From: Cyclobacteriaceae bacterium
GTDB lineage: Bacteria; Bacteroidota; Bacteroidia; Cytophagales; Cyclobacteriaceae
Direction: 5' to 3'
NCBI GenBank assembly: GCA_016787565.1
Contig: JAEUUG010000003.1
Coordinates: forward strand, 248,001-312,000
DNA length: 64,000 bases
Under the pieces are notes generated by a model. The model was not told where the DNA came from. It ran no database searches and saw only the letters and a list, made by a program, of their open reading frames with translations. Numbering within the stretch: position 1 is the stretch's first letter; the number at the start of each line of letters is the position of its first letter. A program made the translations under genes and the position numbers. Shown piece after piece: positions 26,064 through 34,579 of this stretch.

Positions 26064-27305
26064 ATGAATTATATTGAAAATATACGAGAAGGTCTTCGAT
26101 CGGTGCAGGCTAATCTTCTGCGTTCTGTACTCACAGCACTGATTGTGGCTATAGGTATCACGTCTCTTGTGGGTATTTTAACGGCCGTTGACGGGATTGA
26201 GCAATCGGTAAACAGCAGTCTGTCTTCACTGGGTGCAAATACATTTGATATCCGATCAAAGGAAAATCGTGGTTCCCGAAACGAAGGTATTGCGGAGAAA
26301 CGCTTTAAACAGGTAACCATGAAGGAGATGTTTAGCTTTACCGACCAATATTCAGTTTCCTCTGCGATGAGCCTTTCTGCTATGGTTACACAGATTGCAG
26401 AGGTTAAACGTCTTTCCAATAAGACCAATCCGAACATATTTGTGTTGGGCACCAACGATGACTTCTTTGCCATTAAGGCGCTTGATTTTCAATTCGGTCG
26501 TCAGTTTTCCAGAACAGAATTACAATATGGTACACCCGTAGTGATACTGGGTTATAAAGTTTATAAAAAGCTCTTCTCGGCAAATGAAGACCCTACCGGG
26601 AAGGAAGTGTCATTCATGGGCGGGCAATTCAGAGTGGTTGGCTCTTTAAAAGAGAAGGGTGGAGTTAATGATCCCAACTCCAATTTCGACAATATGGTTT
26701 TCGTTCCGCTTGTGAAAGCTAACCAGATGTCAAAAGGAAGAGGGTTATGGTATACGCTCACGGTGAGTATTGCTGACCCTTCGAAAATGGATTTTGCCAT
26801 GGGAGAAGCTACCGGACTGATGCGACAAATTCGCGGTGACGATGTTGGGAAGCCCAGTTCTTTCGAACTCGAGAAAAGCGAAACCCTGGGTCAGCAATTG
26901 CAAGAGATTACCGGTGTACTTCGCCTTGGCGGATTTGGTGTTGGATTTATTACCCTGTTGGGTGCTTCTATTGCATTGATGAATATCATGCTTGTTTCTG
27001 TTACCGAGCGAACCCGCGAGGTAGGTGTACGCAAGGCACTGGGAGCAACACCTTTGCGCATCCGGCAGCAGTTTGTGATTGAGGCTATCGTGGTGTGTCT
27101 GCTGGGGGGAATTGCCGGTGTCATACTGGGTATTCTGATAGGCAACGTGCTGGCACGCGCTATGGGCATTACTACTTTCGTAGTGCCCTGGTTGTGGATA
27201 TTTGTCGGGTTGATTGTTTGTGTGTTGGTGGGCTTAATTTCAGGTTACTATCCTGCCCGCAAAGCCTCACGTCTTGACCCGATTGAATCGCTTCGGTTCG
27301 AGTAA
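26064..27305 (+). CDS. ABC transporter permease (MacB/FtsX type)
   Basis: 413 residues with the MacB layout: one N-terminal TM helix ([25 protein letters not shown]), a periplasmic MacB_PCD-like domain (about 50-280), then three C-terminal TM helices of the FtsX domain ([66 protein letters not shown]). Hallmarks are [15 protein letters not shown] and [16 protein letters not shown]. It would work with an ATPase encoded elsewhere, coupling ATP hydrolysis to periplasmic export or lipoprotein movement. Followed by a clear terminator. Confidence 0.92.
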   Translation: MNYIENIREGLRSVQANLLRSVLTALIVAIGITSLVGILTAVDGIEQSVNSSLSSLGANTFDIRSKENRGSRNEGIAEKRFKQVTMKEMFSFTDQYSVSSAMSLSAMVTQIAEVKRLSNKTNPNIFVLGTNDDFFAIKALDFQFGRQFSRTELQYGTPVVILGYKVYKKLFSANEDPTGKEVSFMGGQFRVVGSLKEKGGVNDPNSNFDNMVFVPLVKANQMSKGRGLWYTLTVSIADPSKMDFAMGEATGLMRQIRGDDVGKPSSFELEKSETLGQQLQEITGVLRLGGFGVGFITLLGASIALMNIMLVSVTERTREVGVRKALGATPLRIRQQFVIEAIVVCLLGGIAGVILGILIGNVLARAMGITTFVVPWLWIFVGLIVCVLVGLISGYYPARKASRLDPIESLRFE

Positions 27306-27328
27306 AATATATTTTACGAACAAGACGT

Positions 27329-27359
27329 AAAAACTCCTGCACACAGCATAGGAGTTTTT
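27329..27359 (+). terminator. Intrinsic terminator after the ABC permease
   Basis: AAAAACTCCT (27329-27338) pairs perfectly with AGGAGTTTTT (27350-27359) across an 11-nt loop, 24 bp after the permease stop. The trailing T-run merges with the -7 box of the tRNA promoter. Confidence 0.75.
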
Positions 27360-27366
27360 ATTTTTG
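27359..27366 (+). promoter_or_regulatory. -7 promoter box TATTTTTG for tRNA-Ser
   Basis: An exact TAnnTTTG box ends 9 bp before the mature 5' end of the tRNA, so transcription would start only a few bases before it. The box is built from the T-tail of the preceding terminator. Confidence 0.5.
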
Positions 27367-27375
27367 CAGTCTTTC

Positions 27376-27462
27376 GGAGAGATGCCAGAGTGGTTGAATG
27401 GGACGGTCTCGAAAACCGTTTACCGACTTGTCGGTACCAGGGTTCGAATCCCTGTCTCTCCG
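27376..27462 (+). tRNA. tRNA-Ser (anticodon CGA)
   Basis: 87 nt, foldable as a class II tRNA. Acceptor GGAGAGA pairs with TCTCTCC and the discriminator is G. The anticodon stem ACGGT/ACCGT encloses the loop CTCGAAA, anticodon CGA (codon UCG). The long variable arm (CCGACTTGTCGG) is typical of tRNA-Ser. The T arm is CAGGG-TTCGAAT-CCCTG. CCA is not encoded. The gene's 3' end is the left border of the signalling block, and its last 22-23 bases recur at 36160-36181. Confidence 0.95.
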
Positions 27463-27463
27463 C
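27441..27463 (+). repeat. Left copy of tRNA-Ser 3'-end direct repeat (putative att-like site)
   Basis: The T arm and acceptor 3' strand of tRNA-Ser plus one base. It matches 36160-36181 over 22 of 23 positions, with a single-base deletion in the second copy and 16 bp exact at the 3' side. Direct copies of a tRNA 3' end on both sides of a gene block are the usual footprint of integrative elements. Confidence 0.6.
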
Positions 27464-27764
27464 TCTGAACTATATCAGTATTCATTAAGGCTTGCAAATC
27501 GTATGGTTTCGAGCTTTTGTTTTTTGGAGGCCCCCAAAACATTCATCAAAACTCAAAATTTAGGTGAGTATTCTGGTGAGTCATTTGATGACTTGAAAAA
27601 TACTCACCAGATTTCTTACACCTGATAATACTATAGAATACAGACATAGATATTATGGGGTCTAATTCGAGTGAGTTCGCAACCAATTTTGAGTTTTGCT
27701 TAAAATCTGTACAAAAGTGCAACCGCATACATCACACTATATGTAACGGCAATCATTCGAAGTC
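27463..27764. other. Non-coding stretch with nested inverted repeats, next to tRNA-Ser
   Basis: No convincing gene. It contains an exact 14-bp inverted repeat (27547-27560 with 27685-27698). Inside it is a second hairpin: GGTGAGTATT at 27563-27572 pairs with AATACTCACC at 27599-27608. CTGGTGAGT (27573-27581) also matches ACTCACCAG (27602-27610). The hairpin encloses a perfect AGTCAT-TTG-ATGACT (27579-27593). Repeated GGTGAGT elements in both orientations could be recombinase or regulator sites left from an integrated element. The role is not known. Confidence 0.55.
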
Positions 27765-27920
27765 TCATGATAACCAATAAATAAGAAATATTAATAGTAA
27801 TAAAACACCTGAAGTAAAGATAATTGTAAGCCCAAGGTGGCCAACAGATTTTAGTTCCATTTCTGTTGCTTCATTTTCCTCCTGCCAACAAGAATAGTCA
27901 TCAATCTTCTCATTATACAT
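27765..27920 (-). CDS. Small single-TM membrane protein candidate (51 aa)
   Basis: An ATG at 27920 opens a 51-residue frame ending at 27765. The N-terminal half is acidic and soluble (MYNEKIDDYSCWQEENEATE). The C-terminal half is one strong TM helix (LTIIFTSGVLLLLIFLIYW). I do not recognise the family. Support comes from a clean hydrophobic helix and from a copy of the 17-bp operator-like palindrome 83 bp upstream, in the same orientation and at a similar distance as at the three other minus-strand units of this block. It could be a small regulator of a membrane kinase. This is unproven. Confidence 0.4.
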   Translation of the reverse strand: MYNEKIDDYSCWQEENEATEMELKSVGHLGLTIIFTSGVLLLLIFLIYWLS

Positions 27921-28002
27921 AGCTAGTTTTTAAATTGAAAATCCAATATGAGATTTGACAAATGCTAATTTGAACAAGGTATTTGAAGGATTGCAAAAAG
28001 AG

Positions 28003-28019
28003 TGGGAATAACTCCTATA
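28003..28019 (-). promoter_or_regulatory. Operator-like palindrome, copy 1
   Basis: Minus strand TATAGGAGTTATTCCCA, matching the consensus wATAGGA-N5-TCCyA shared by four sites in this block. It sits between the divergent 51-aa (minus) and 63-aa (plus) membrane ORFs, 83 bp from the former and 98 bp from the latter. Confidence 0.5.
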
Positions 28020-28117
28020 AAAAGCTGAGTATCTCGATATCCTCCGGTTTTTTTGCTTAAACTCCCTGGAATGGAAATATTGTTTCACTAAGGTTTTATA
28101 AAAGTATCTTTCTTTTC

Positions 28118-28309
28118 ATGATGATAAATTGGAAAACCTCGGCTGGAGTATTCCTGTTCACAGTATCAATGGTTGGTATCAACTATATCAACCAGTTTTA
28201 CCGAACGGGAATTCTAAATGTATCTAATACCGTAATTTGTACGGTTATCCTTTTTCTGGCTATTGTTATAGGGCTCCTCTTGGTAGTAAAAGGATTTCGC
28301 GAAAACTAA
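28118..28309 (+). CDS. Small two-TM membrane protein (63 aa)
   Basis: 63 residues with two predicted TM helices (about 7-25 SAGVFLFTVSMVGINYINQ and 39-58 VICTVILFLAIVIGLLLVV) and a basic tail (KGFREN). No family recognised. It is the only plus-strand gene candidate in the signalling block and is divergent from the 51-aa ORF, with the operator-like palindrome between them. Real small membrane protein likely but unproven. Confidence 0.5.
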   Translation: MMINWKTSAGVFLFTVSMVGINYINQFYRTGILNVSNTVICTVILFLAIVIGLLLVVKGFREN

Positions 28310-28585
28310 ATACAAAGTTCAATATGTGGTGTGTTACTGGTTTTTGCTGAGAGTATCTTTGTCATGAGTGCTTTGTAGTATTATCGTACAAGAAACCTAA
28401 CCATTTGTCTGGTGGCCAATGTGAAAGTAACTCCATCTGCGCTTTTTAATTAGCTTTCTGTATTATTCTCCGGATAGTTCACAAAACTAAATAAGGTCTG
28501 AGCGAAGCAGGAATAAATTCCAGGAGGGTCAGAAAGATAAAGCTTACCAGAAGGGCGTTGATCGCACGTTCTTTTACTCGAATGT
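28310..28585. other. Non-coding gap after two convergent genes
   Basis: No complete gene seen. A start-less minus-strand frame (28479-28598) would encode a hydrophobic, membrane-like segment of about 39 residues. It may be the residue of a lost gene or chance. Confidence 0.4.
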
Positions 28586-29020
28586 CTAGAGTAATGACAT
28601 GGCATTGGCTATTTCAACCAGATGCTGCGTATTCTCATTGGTATTCACTAACTTTTTTTCGAATACTTTTTGTTGCGTTACATCCCGAATGAACACAAGT
28701 ACTTGTGATACCATGCCAGAATTCTCAAGTATCGGATTAAACGAAAACTCAAAGTATGACGTAGCGTTGCCTTCAAGTGAATATTCTGCAAATGATCGTT
28801 CAGGCCTTTTTTTTTCGTTAATATTCCAATAAATCTCACGTACCAAATCGTTGCGAGGATTACGCAAGAAAAAGTCAATTTGCTCACCTTCTTTTATAGG
28901 ACCAAGTAGGTGTTGACTAAATAAAAATGCCTGTTTATTAAAAAGTACAATACTTCCCTTATTATCTGTAATAACCAGGGCATCTTCCAAATGATCAAAT
29001 ACTTGCGTCAGGAAGTTCAT
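28586..29020 (-). CDS. Stand-alone PAS-domain protein, probably a truncated histidine kinase
   Basis: 144 residues: one PAS domain (residues about 5-120: LEDALVITDNKGSIVLFNKQA ... ILENSGMVSQVLVFIRDVTQQK) and a short coiled-coil linker (FEKKLVNTNENTQHLVEIANAM) of the sort that normally leads into a HisKA domain. It stops right there, with no kinase domain. The sequence after the stop has no readable HisKA in any frame. It lies 2 bp after the REC-kinase gene and is the last gene of that operon. Either a functional sensor subunit or the stump of a kinase gene. Confidence 0.75.
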   Translation of the reverse strand: MNFLTQVFDHLEDALVITDNKGSIVLFNKQAFLFSQHLLGPIKEGEQIDFFLRNPRNDLVREIYWNINEKKRPERSFAEYSLEGNATSYFEFSFNPILENSGMVSQVLVFIRDVTQQKVFEKKLVNTNENTQHLVEIANAMSLL

Positions 29021-29022
29021 AT

Positions 29023-30150
29023 TTACTGACGGTTCAATAACCTATTCGGAATTGTTATGCGCACAAGGGTTTCGGTTCCGAGTTGTGATTGTATAACAAT
29101 GCTGCCACTAAGTTTATCAACAGCCTCTTTTACAATATACAGGCCCAGGCCTGCTCCCATACTTTTTTCAGTTGCCCGATAGAACATTCCGAATACACGG
29201 CTTATATGTTCCTTCGGTATGCCTATTCCATTATCCCTCACAATCATTACAAGGTGGGCAGGGGTAACGGTAGCTTCTATTTGCACAACGGAACGTTCCT
29301 TGCGTTGGTCTGCATACTTAATAGCATTCGAAATCAGGTTTGTCAGGATAACGGAGAGTCTGTACTCATCAGTGAATAATGCCGTGTGGCCGTTGACATT
29401 GACCTGGAATGAAATTTTATCCATACCTTCTATATATCGAAGTTCGTCAATAACCTTCCTTATCTGATCACGCACATTGACTTCAGAAATCAGAAGGTCA
29501 CCCCGCGCATTTCTGGAATAGTTCAGTATCCCCTGAAGGGTTTCATCTAATTTTAATACACTTTTTTCGATCATGCGCACATACTCAAAAATAGGTTCCG
29601 GAGGAATATTTGTATCCAATTTCAGAATATTGATCACACCCAGAATGGAGGATAAGGGGGACCGGAGGTCGTGCGAAACGCTATACACAAAGGCATCCAG
29701 TTCATGATTGATCTTGATGAGTTCTTCATTCTGTTTGCGCAGCATTTCTTCCTGGATTTGCCGGTTGCTTTCATTCCGATGCTGACGGAGCGCATAACGG
29801 ATGGCCAAGGGCAAACGTGACAGGTTTGATTTCAGGACGTAGTCATCCGCTCCACGCTTCAGGCAATAAACGGCAAATTCTTCGGATACTGTCCCGGTAA
29901 CGAGAATAAAAGGGATGTTCAATTTTTTTGAAGTATACAGACGAAGTGCCTCAATGGAATTAAATTGTGGTAAAGCGTGATCAGACAGAATCACATCAGG
30001 TTTAAATTCATCAAGGGCCTTTTCAAATTCATCACGAGTATCTACCCGCCTTCTGACAAATGATATACGTTCCTTTTGAAGAGCCCGATCAATTAAACCG
30101 GCATCATCTTCCTGATCTTCCAGCATTAATATTTTTAGTTTTTGTTCCAT
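29023..30150 (-). CDS. Receiver-histidine kinase hybrid (REC-HisKA-HATPase)
   Basis: 375 residues from the ATG at 30150, which overlaps the stop of the preceding gene. An in-frame TTG at 30186 is rejected because the REC domain begins right at the ATG. REC (about 5-120): MLEDQEDD, phospho-Asp in VILSDHALP, Thr in LVTGT, Lys in VLKSN. HisKA near 160-225: [16 protein letters not shown] (phospho-His). HATPase (about 260-375): NLISNAIKYAD (N box), RDNGIGIPKEH (G1), GAGLGLYIVKEAV (G2). No membrane segment, so cytoplasmic. Probably receives phosphate from, or passes it to, the kinase and response regulator encoded just upstream, in a phytochrome-like relay arrangement. Confidence 0.92.
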   Translation of the reverse strand: MEQKLKILMLEDQEDDAGLIDRALQKERISFVRRRVDTRDEFEKALDEFKPDVILSDHALPQFNSIEALRLYTSKKLNIPFILVTGTVSEEFAVYCLKRGADDYVLKSNLSRLPLAIRYALRQHRNESNRQIQEEMLRKQNEELIKINHELDAFVYSVSHDLRSPLSSILGVINILKLDTNIPPEPIFEYVRMIEKSVLKLDETLQGILNYSRNARGDLLISEVNVRDQIRKVIDELRYIEGMDKISFQVNVNGHTALFTDEYRLSVILTNLISNAIKYADQRKERSVVQIEATVTPAHLVMIVRDNGIGIPKEHISRVFGMFYRATEKSMGAGLGLYIVKEAVDKLSGSIVIQSQLGTETLVRITIPNRLLNRQ

Positions 30151-30584
30151 TATCGATGCAGGGGGGATTGGTTTAGAATCAACCAAAATAATCCCATGTC
30201 GGTCACTGCCTTAACAAACTGATCAAATTCAACAGGCTTAACAACATAAGCATTAACCCCCAGATTGTAGGATTCAACAATATCACGGTCTTCCCGGGAT
30301 GAAGTAAGGATAACAACAGGGATGGTCCTTTTTACAGGGTCACTTTTAATTTTTCGAAGTACTTCAATACCATCTACTCGGGGCATCTTTAGATCAAGTA
30401 AGATGAGCCGGGGTATAGGGTTGATTTCATCATAGAGAAAATCAAGGGCTTCTTGCCCATCTTCAAGGTGCCGCAAATTATTGGCTAGATTGTGCTTCTT
30501 TAATGTGCGGATTGTAAGAGCCGCGTCATCCGGGTTGTCTTCAACTAACAGGATTTCTACTTTTTGTTTTTCAAGTTCGTTCAT
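30150..30584 (-). CDS. Rcp1-like single-domain response regulator
   Basis: 144 residues of receiver domain only: [13 protein letters not shown], phospho-Asp in [13 protein letters not shown] near residue 66, Thr/Ser in ILTSSRE, Lys in YVVKPVEF. The C-terminal extension ([16 protein letters not shown]) is the one found in Rcp1-type regulators that serve hybrid or phytochrome-like kinases. Overlaps the upstream kinase by 4 bp (ATGA) and the downstream REC-kinase by 1 bp, so all three are translationally coupled. Expected to shuttle phosphate between the two kinases. Confidence 0.94.
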   Translation of the reverse strand: MNELEKQKVEILLVEDNPDDAALTIRTLKKHNLANNLRHLEDGQEALDFLYDEINPIPRLILLDLKMPRVDGIEVLRKIKSDPVKRTIPVVILTSSREDRDIVESYNLGVNAYVVKPVEFDQFVKAVTDMGLFWLILNQSPLHR

Positions 30585-32662
30585 GATTGAGGTAGTTTAA
30601 AATAGAACGTGGCTCCTTTATTTACTTCTGCTTCTGCCCATACCTTTCCGTTGTGACGATCGATAATCCGTTTCACAAGAGCAAGACCCACTCCTGTGCC
30701 TTCGTAATCATGCATTTTGTGCAAGCGTTGAAAAACACCAAAGAGTTTCCCGGCATACTTCATATCAAATCCGGCACCGTTATCCCGAACATAGTAGGTT
30801 ACCCAGCTTGGATCGGATGTGCACCCTATCTCAATCATGGGATTCTCTTGCTTTCCCGAATATTTAATGGCATTATCAATAAGGTTAAACCAGACCTGGC
30901 GTAGCATGTTGTTGTCTCCAATTGTAGCATCCAGCTTTGTGCACTTGAATTCAATTTTCGTATTTTCTGATGCCCGTTCTTCTATTACATTGTCAACCAT
31001 TGCTTGTACGTTCACTTTATCCTGGAGCACTTCTCTTCTGCTCATTCTGGAAAATTCAAGCAGATCATCTATGAGTGTTCCCATCTTGTTGGCGTTTCGG
31101 ATAATAGAGTCCAATGGGAGAAGGGCCTCCTGACTTAGCTCCGAAGCAAAATCTTCTTTCAATATTTGCCCATACCCGTTAATGGATCGTAACGGGGCGC
31201 GAAGATCGTGAGACACTGAATAAGTGAACGATTCAAGCTCTTTGTTCAGGTTCATAATTTTCTCATTGGCCTCCCGATTTGCGGTAACATCCCTGATTGC
31301 CGCAATGACCAGTAATTCGTCATCAAGTTTCAGGGGGCTTAAACTGATCTCTACTGCAAAGGAACTTCCATTGGCTCGAAGCGCCATCAGATTTATACCC
31401 TCACCCATAGCTCTTCTTTGGGGTGAATTAAAAAATGAATTTCTGTGTTCGATGTGAGCGCTCTGAAGTTCCTTGGGGACAAGAATTTCAACAGACCTGC
31501 CAATCAAGCTGGCTCGGTTATATCCGAATATTTTTTCAGTCTGATGATTGGCTAACTGAATTTCACCTTGCTGCCCTACGATGAGCATTGCATCAGGGGA
31601 TGATTCCAGTACACTTCTGAATTTTGTTTCACTTTTTACCCGTTCTGTGTTATCGAAGACGGTAGTACGGGATTGAAGGAATTGCCCCTGCGAATCAAAG
31701 ACAGCCATGGAGTTAATTATCACTGGAAATTCACTTCCATCCTTTCTGAGAAAATTAAATTCAAGGCCATTAACAACTCCATCACGCTTATATTTTTCAA
31801 AGTCCTTCTCAAAGGATTCAAGAAAACTTTTTCTGCTTAAAGGTGTGAGCAGGTCTTCAAATTTTAGTTTACCTATGACCTCATCCCGTTGATATCCCAT
31901 CCAATTGAGAAGCGTTTGATTGATGGCACTCAGGTAAATATCTTGTTTAACTGAAAGATATCCACATGGGGCTTCATCATAAAGTTCCTGTACTTCCACG
32001 ATCTTCTCGCGTAATTTTGCTTCTGTATGAATCCTGAATTTCAATTGTGTATTGATGGTATAAAAAAGTATAACAATGATGGACACCACACTAAAGGCCA
32101 TAGCGGTGAGCGTGTATTGCATCGTAGCAAGTCGTCTGTCGCTAAGGTTCTGCAAGTATTTGATCTCCGTGTCTGAGTAATGCTGAATTCCTTTTATAGT
32201 ATAGCGAATAGAATCGGTGATCTCTTTTCCTTTACCTGTGGCAATGAGTAGGCGCGCATCTTCGAAGCTTTGTATTCTTGCACCAATGACACGTTCTGTG
32301 TATTTAATCCTCTCTTCAGTCAAAGCGCTCAACCGCTTGACTTTTGAAACCATCTTGGGTGAATTTTGAAGTTGGGTTTCTAACAAAGCGACCTGCTCAC
32401 GTAATGGCCTGAGTGCATCCTGATACGGTTGAAGGTACTGTGCGTCAAAGGTTAGAACATAACCACGTTGCGCTGTCTCAATGTCAACAACCTCCTTGAG
32501 TATTTGTTCGGAAGTTTGCTGGAGCGCAGTAGCCATCACCCTTTTATTGGTAACCTCTACGAGTTGTCTGATGCTGAAATAGGAAAATAATCCCAGCAAA
32601 ATCAGCAGTAAAAAGGCAAATAGAAATCCAATCGTAATGCGATCTTTTGTATGGATTTGCAC
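30581..32662 (-). CDS. Membrane histidine kinase with CHASE3, two PAS domains, HisKA and HATPase
   Basis: 693 residues with a GTG start right before the first TM helix ([23 protein letters not shown], about 9-31). A periplasmic CHASE3 sensor follows (about 32-180, with [21 protein letters not shown]), then a second TM helix ([17 protein letters not shown]), PAS1 (about 220-335), PAS2 (about 350-460), HisKA with [18 protein letters not shown] and HATPase with [32 protein letters not shown]. The ligand of CHASE3 domains is generally unknown. First gene of a four-gene operon. An operator-like palindrome lies 65 bp upstream. Confidence 0.94.
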   Translation of the reverse strand: MQIHTKDRITIGFLFAFLLLILLGLFSYFSIRQLVEVTNKRVMATALQQTSEQILKEVVDIETAQRGYVLTFDAQYLQPYQDALRPLREQVALLETQLQNSPKMVSKVKRLSALTEERIKYTERVIGARIQSFEDARLLIATGKGKEITDSIRYTIKGIQHYSDTEIKYLQNLSDRRLATMQYTLTAMAFSVVSIIVILFYTINTQLKFRIHTEAKLREKIVEVQELYDEAPCGYLSVKQDIYLSAINQTLLNWMGYQRDEVIGKLKFEDLLTPLSRKSFLESFEKDFEKYKRDGVVNGLEFNFLRKDGSEFPVIINSMAVFDSQGQFLQSRTTVFDNTERVKSETKFRSVLESSPDAMLIVGQQGEIQLANHQTEKIFGYNRASLIGRSVEILVPKELQSAHIEHRNSFFNSPQRRAMGEGINLMALRANGSSFAVEISLSPLKLDDELLVIAAIRDVTANREANEKIMNLNKELESFTYSVSHDLRAPLRSINGYGQILKEDFASELSQEALLPLDSIIRNANKMGTLIDDLLEFSRMSRREVLQDKVNVQAMVDNVIEERASENTKIEFKCTKLDATIGDNNMLRQVWFNLIDNAIKYSGKQENPMIEIGCTSDPSWVTYYVRDNGAGFDMKYAGKLFGVFQRLHKMHDYEGTGVGLALVKRIIDRHNGKVWAEAEVNKGATFYFKLPQS

Positions 32663-32726
32663 GTTTGGGTATCCATTTTGGTGATTCTGGAATTTAGGCA
32701 GTTTGAATGTTGTGAGGGAATACCTA

Positions 32727-32743
32727 TGGGAGAAAGTCCTATT
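32727..32743 (-). promoter_or_regulatory. Operator-like palindrome, copy 2
   Basis: Minus strand AATAGGACTTTCTCCCA, 65 bp upstream of the CHASE3-kinase GTG. It fits wATAGGA-N5-TCCyA and is the least symmetric of the four copies. Confidence 0.45.
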
Positions 32744-32796
32744 GAACTAGGCTTTCCCTGACATATGATTATCCGTTTTCGAAAATGCATCAGGAA

Positions 32797-33057
32797 TCAA
32801 CCCAAAGGGCAATATCCATACTGCACGGCATACCTGAACAGTCCAACATTTGACTTGGTTCGGGTTTTGGCCAGAATGTTTGCCCTGTGATTGAAAAATG
32901 TCTTTTCACTGATGTGAAGCTGGGCGCTTATTTCATTCGGAGAAAGTTCCCGGCAAATCAGTATAAGTACTTCCAATTCTCTTTCGGTCAACTTCGATGA
33001 CTGACTATTCAGCACTAACAAATTCTTTCCTTTCATTTCATTGATTACAATGTTCAT
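32797..33057 (-). CDS. Orphan LuxR-type DNA-binding protein (receiver missing)
   Basis: 86 residues. Residues about 22-80 are a LuxR/NarL helix-turn-helix: LTERELEVLILICRELSPNEISAQLHISEKTFFNHRANILAKT. It is close to the C-terminal half of the NarL-type regulator encoded just upstream (shared LSPxEIS, ISEKTFFNHRANIL, RSNVGL blocks). Even the weakly conserved linker before the HTH can be aligned. No receiver sequence survives in the 90 bp before its ATG. It seems to be a partial tandem duplicate that kept a good start and its own operator-like palindrome, so it could act as an unregulated competitor or co-regulator. A decaying copy is the alternative. Confidence 0.8.
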   Translation of the reverse strand: MNIVINEMKGKNLLVLNSQSSKLTERELEVLILICRELSPNEISAQLHISEKTFFNHRANILAKTRTKSNVGLFRYAVQYGYCPLG

Positions 33058-33099
33058 GGGAACAAAGCTACCAATGGGGCATTGCCCTATTCAACCACC

Positions 33100-33116
33100 T
33101 AGGAATAATTCCTATA
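33100..33116 (-). promoter_or_regulatory. Operator-like palindrome, copy 3
   Basis: Minus strand TATAGGAATTATTCCTA, 43 bp upstream of the orphan LuxR gene. The core AGGAATAATTCCT is a perfect 5-3-5 palindrome. A looser palindrome GGGCATTGCCC followed by TATT lies 10 bp closer to the gene (33076-33091) and may be a second half-related site. Confidence 0.5.
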
Positions 33117-33147
33117 CGATTTATGGCTGTCAATAAGGACAGGGCAC

Positions 33148-33795
33148 TCAACTCAATTCATACAACCCGCGTTGCACAGCAAAACGGAGTAACCCAACAT
33201 TAGACCGGCTTCGGGTTTTGGTAAGGATATTAGCCCGGTGATTGAAGAAAGTCTTTTCACTGATTTGAAGGCGCTCACTGATTTCAGCAGGGCTTAGTTC
33301 CTGGCAAATAAGCAGGAGGACTTCAAGTTCACGGCTAGATAATTTTGATGTAGTTTCAGGTGTTACTAATGAAATATTCTTCCGCATCGCATTTTCTACG
33401 ATTTCGTTCTTATAAAAATCCTTATCAATAATGGAATAGAGTGCCCGTTCAACTTCATCGGGTTCTGCCGATTTGCTAAGGAATCCGTGAATACCAATAT
33501 CCATTAACGTATGAATGAATACAGCTTCGGTATGCATGGTTAGAATTAGAATCTTGACGTTTGGAAAATTATTCACAAGGTGTTTTGAGGTTTCAACACC
33601 ACCCATTACTGGCATTTCTAAATCCAGGATGACAGCATCAGGAGGTGTTATCTCGGTGATCCGGATAAGTTCTTTGCCATTGGCCGCATCCATCACAACA
33701 CCAACACGTTGAAAAGTTTTTAACAAGCGCACCATTCCCTTTCTGACAATGGTATGGTCATCAGCAAGGTACACCGTTAACTTTTCATGGTTCAT
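33148..33795 (-). CDS. NarL/FixJ-family response regulator
   Basis: 215 residues. REC domain (about 6-120): LADDHTIVRKG, phospho-Asp in AVILDLEMPVMGG near residue 57, Thr in LTMHTEA, Lys in FLSKSAE. A linker and a LuxR HTH (about 152-210: LSSRELEVLLLICQELSPAEISERLQISEKTFFNHRANIL) follow. Its start overlaps the stop of the HisKA_3 kinase gene by 11 bp, so the two form a classic two-component pair. It is the best candidate to bind the palindromes that precede the four transcription units of this block. Confidence 0.95.
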   Translation of the reverse strand: MNHEKLTVYLADDHTIVRKGMVRLLKTFQRVGVVMDAANGKELIRITEITPPDAVILDLEMPVMGGVETSKHLVNNFPNVKILILTMHTEAVFIHTLMDIGIHGFLSKSAEPDEVERALYSIIDKDFYKNEIVENAMRKNISLVTPETTSKLSSRELEVLLLICQELSPAEISERLQISEKTFFNHRANILTKTRSRSNVGLLRFAVQRGLYELS

Positions 33796-34579
33796 GCCTC
33801 AGGGGGATAACCATTATAATTTTTAAACCATGATAATCAGGATCGTTGCCCAACTGGAACGTTGCCCTGAGTTGCTTTATTCGTTGTTCAATGTTCCAAA
33901 GACCAACCCCCTTTCGTGTATCCAACAACGAGAGGCCTTTTCCATCATCAGAAAAATGAATTTCAATCTTATCCTCCTGCCAATCCATTGAAATAACTAG
34001 GTTAGCGGCCCCGGAGTGTTTAAAAGTATTACTGATTAATTCTTGGAGGATTCTGAATACCTGTAGGGCACGGTTATCGCTCCAATGCCGGTGTGTGTTT
34101 TCCAACAGGGAGATTTGTATTGGCTTTCCATCAAGCTGCTGGCTCAACTTTTTTAATGATCCTGACAATCCGGTATAGTGAAAGGCATCAGGGGTAAGTT
34201 CCCACGCAATTTTACGAATGGTCTCCACACTATCATCAAGTATGCCGACAAGTTCATTGTACGACTCCAGCGCTTCACCATGAAGATTTCCCGATCGGTG
34301 CACCAAGGACGCGTTGACTTTTGCCCCCCAGAGCAGCGACCCAAGCGAGTCGTGCAAATCGGCACCGATACGTTTGCGTTCCTGCTCCTGGCTTTCCAAC
34401 TGGAGTTGAATCATCTGGTTTTGGTGTTCAAGTTCTAATGCAGCCTTTAACTCCCGCTCTTTGAGCATTCGCTTTTGATAGAGAAGAATGAATAAACCCA
34501 TAAACCCAACGAGTAATAACATACCCAGTGTACCCAACAGAATTATCCATGTGATCTGATCTGTTTGTAGTGCTTCCAT
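33785..34579 (-). CDS. NarX/DegS-type sensor histidine kinase
   Basis: 264 residues. One N-terminal TM helix (IILLGTLGMLLLVGFMGLFILLY, about 12-34), a short coiled coil, then HisKA_3 with ERKRIGADLHDSLGSLLWG (phospho-His near residue 74) and HATPase_c with ELISNTFKHSGA, FSDDGKGL and KGVGLWNIEQRI. It has almost no periplasmic part, so sensing is probably through the membrane or through a partner. The partner candidates are the multi-TM protein whose gene overlaps its start by 37 bp and the lipoprotein before that. Confidence 0.94.
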   Translation of the reverse strand: MEALQTDQITWIILLGTLGMLLLVGFMGLFILLYQKRMLKERELKAALELEHQNQMIQLQLESQEQERKRIGADLHDSLGSLLWGAKVNASLVHRSGNLHGEALESYNELVGILDDSVETIRKIAWELTPDAFHYTGLSGSLKKLSQQLDGKPIQISLLENTHRHWSDNRALQVFRILQELISNTFKHSGAANLVISMDWQEDKIEIHFSDDGKGLSLLDTRKGVGLWNIEQRIKQLRATFQLGNDPDYHGLKIIMVIPLRHEP

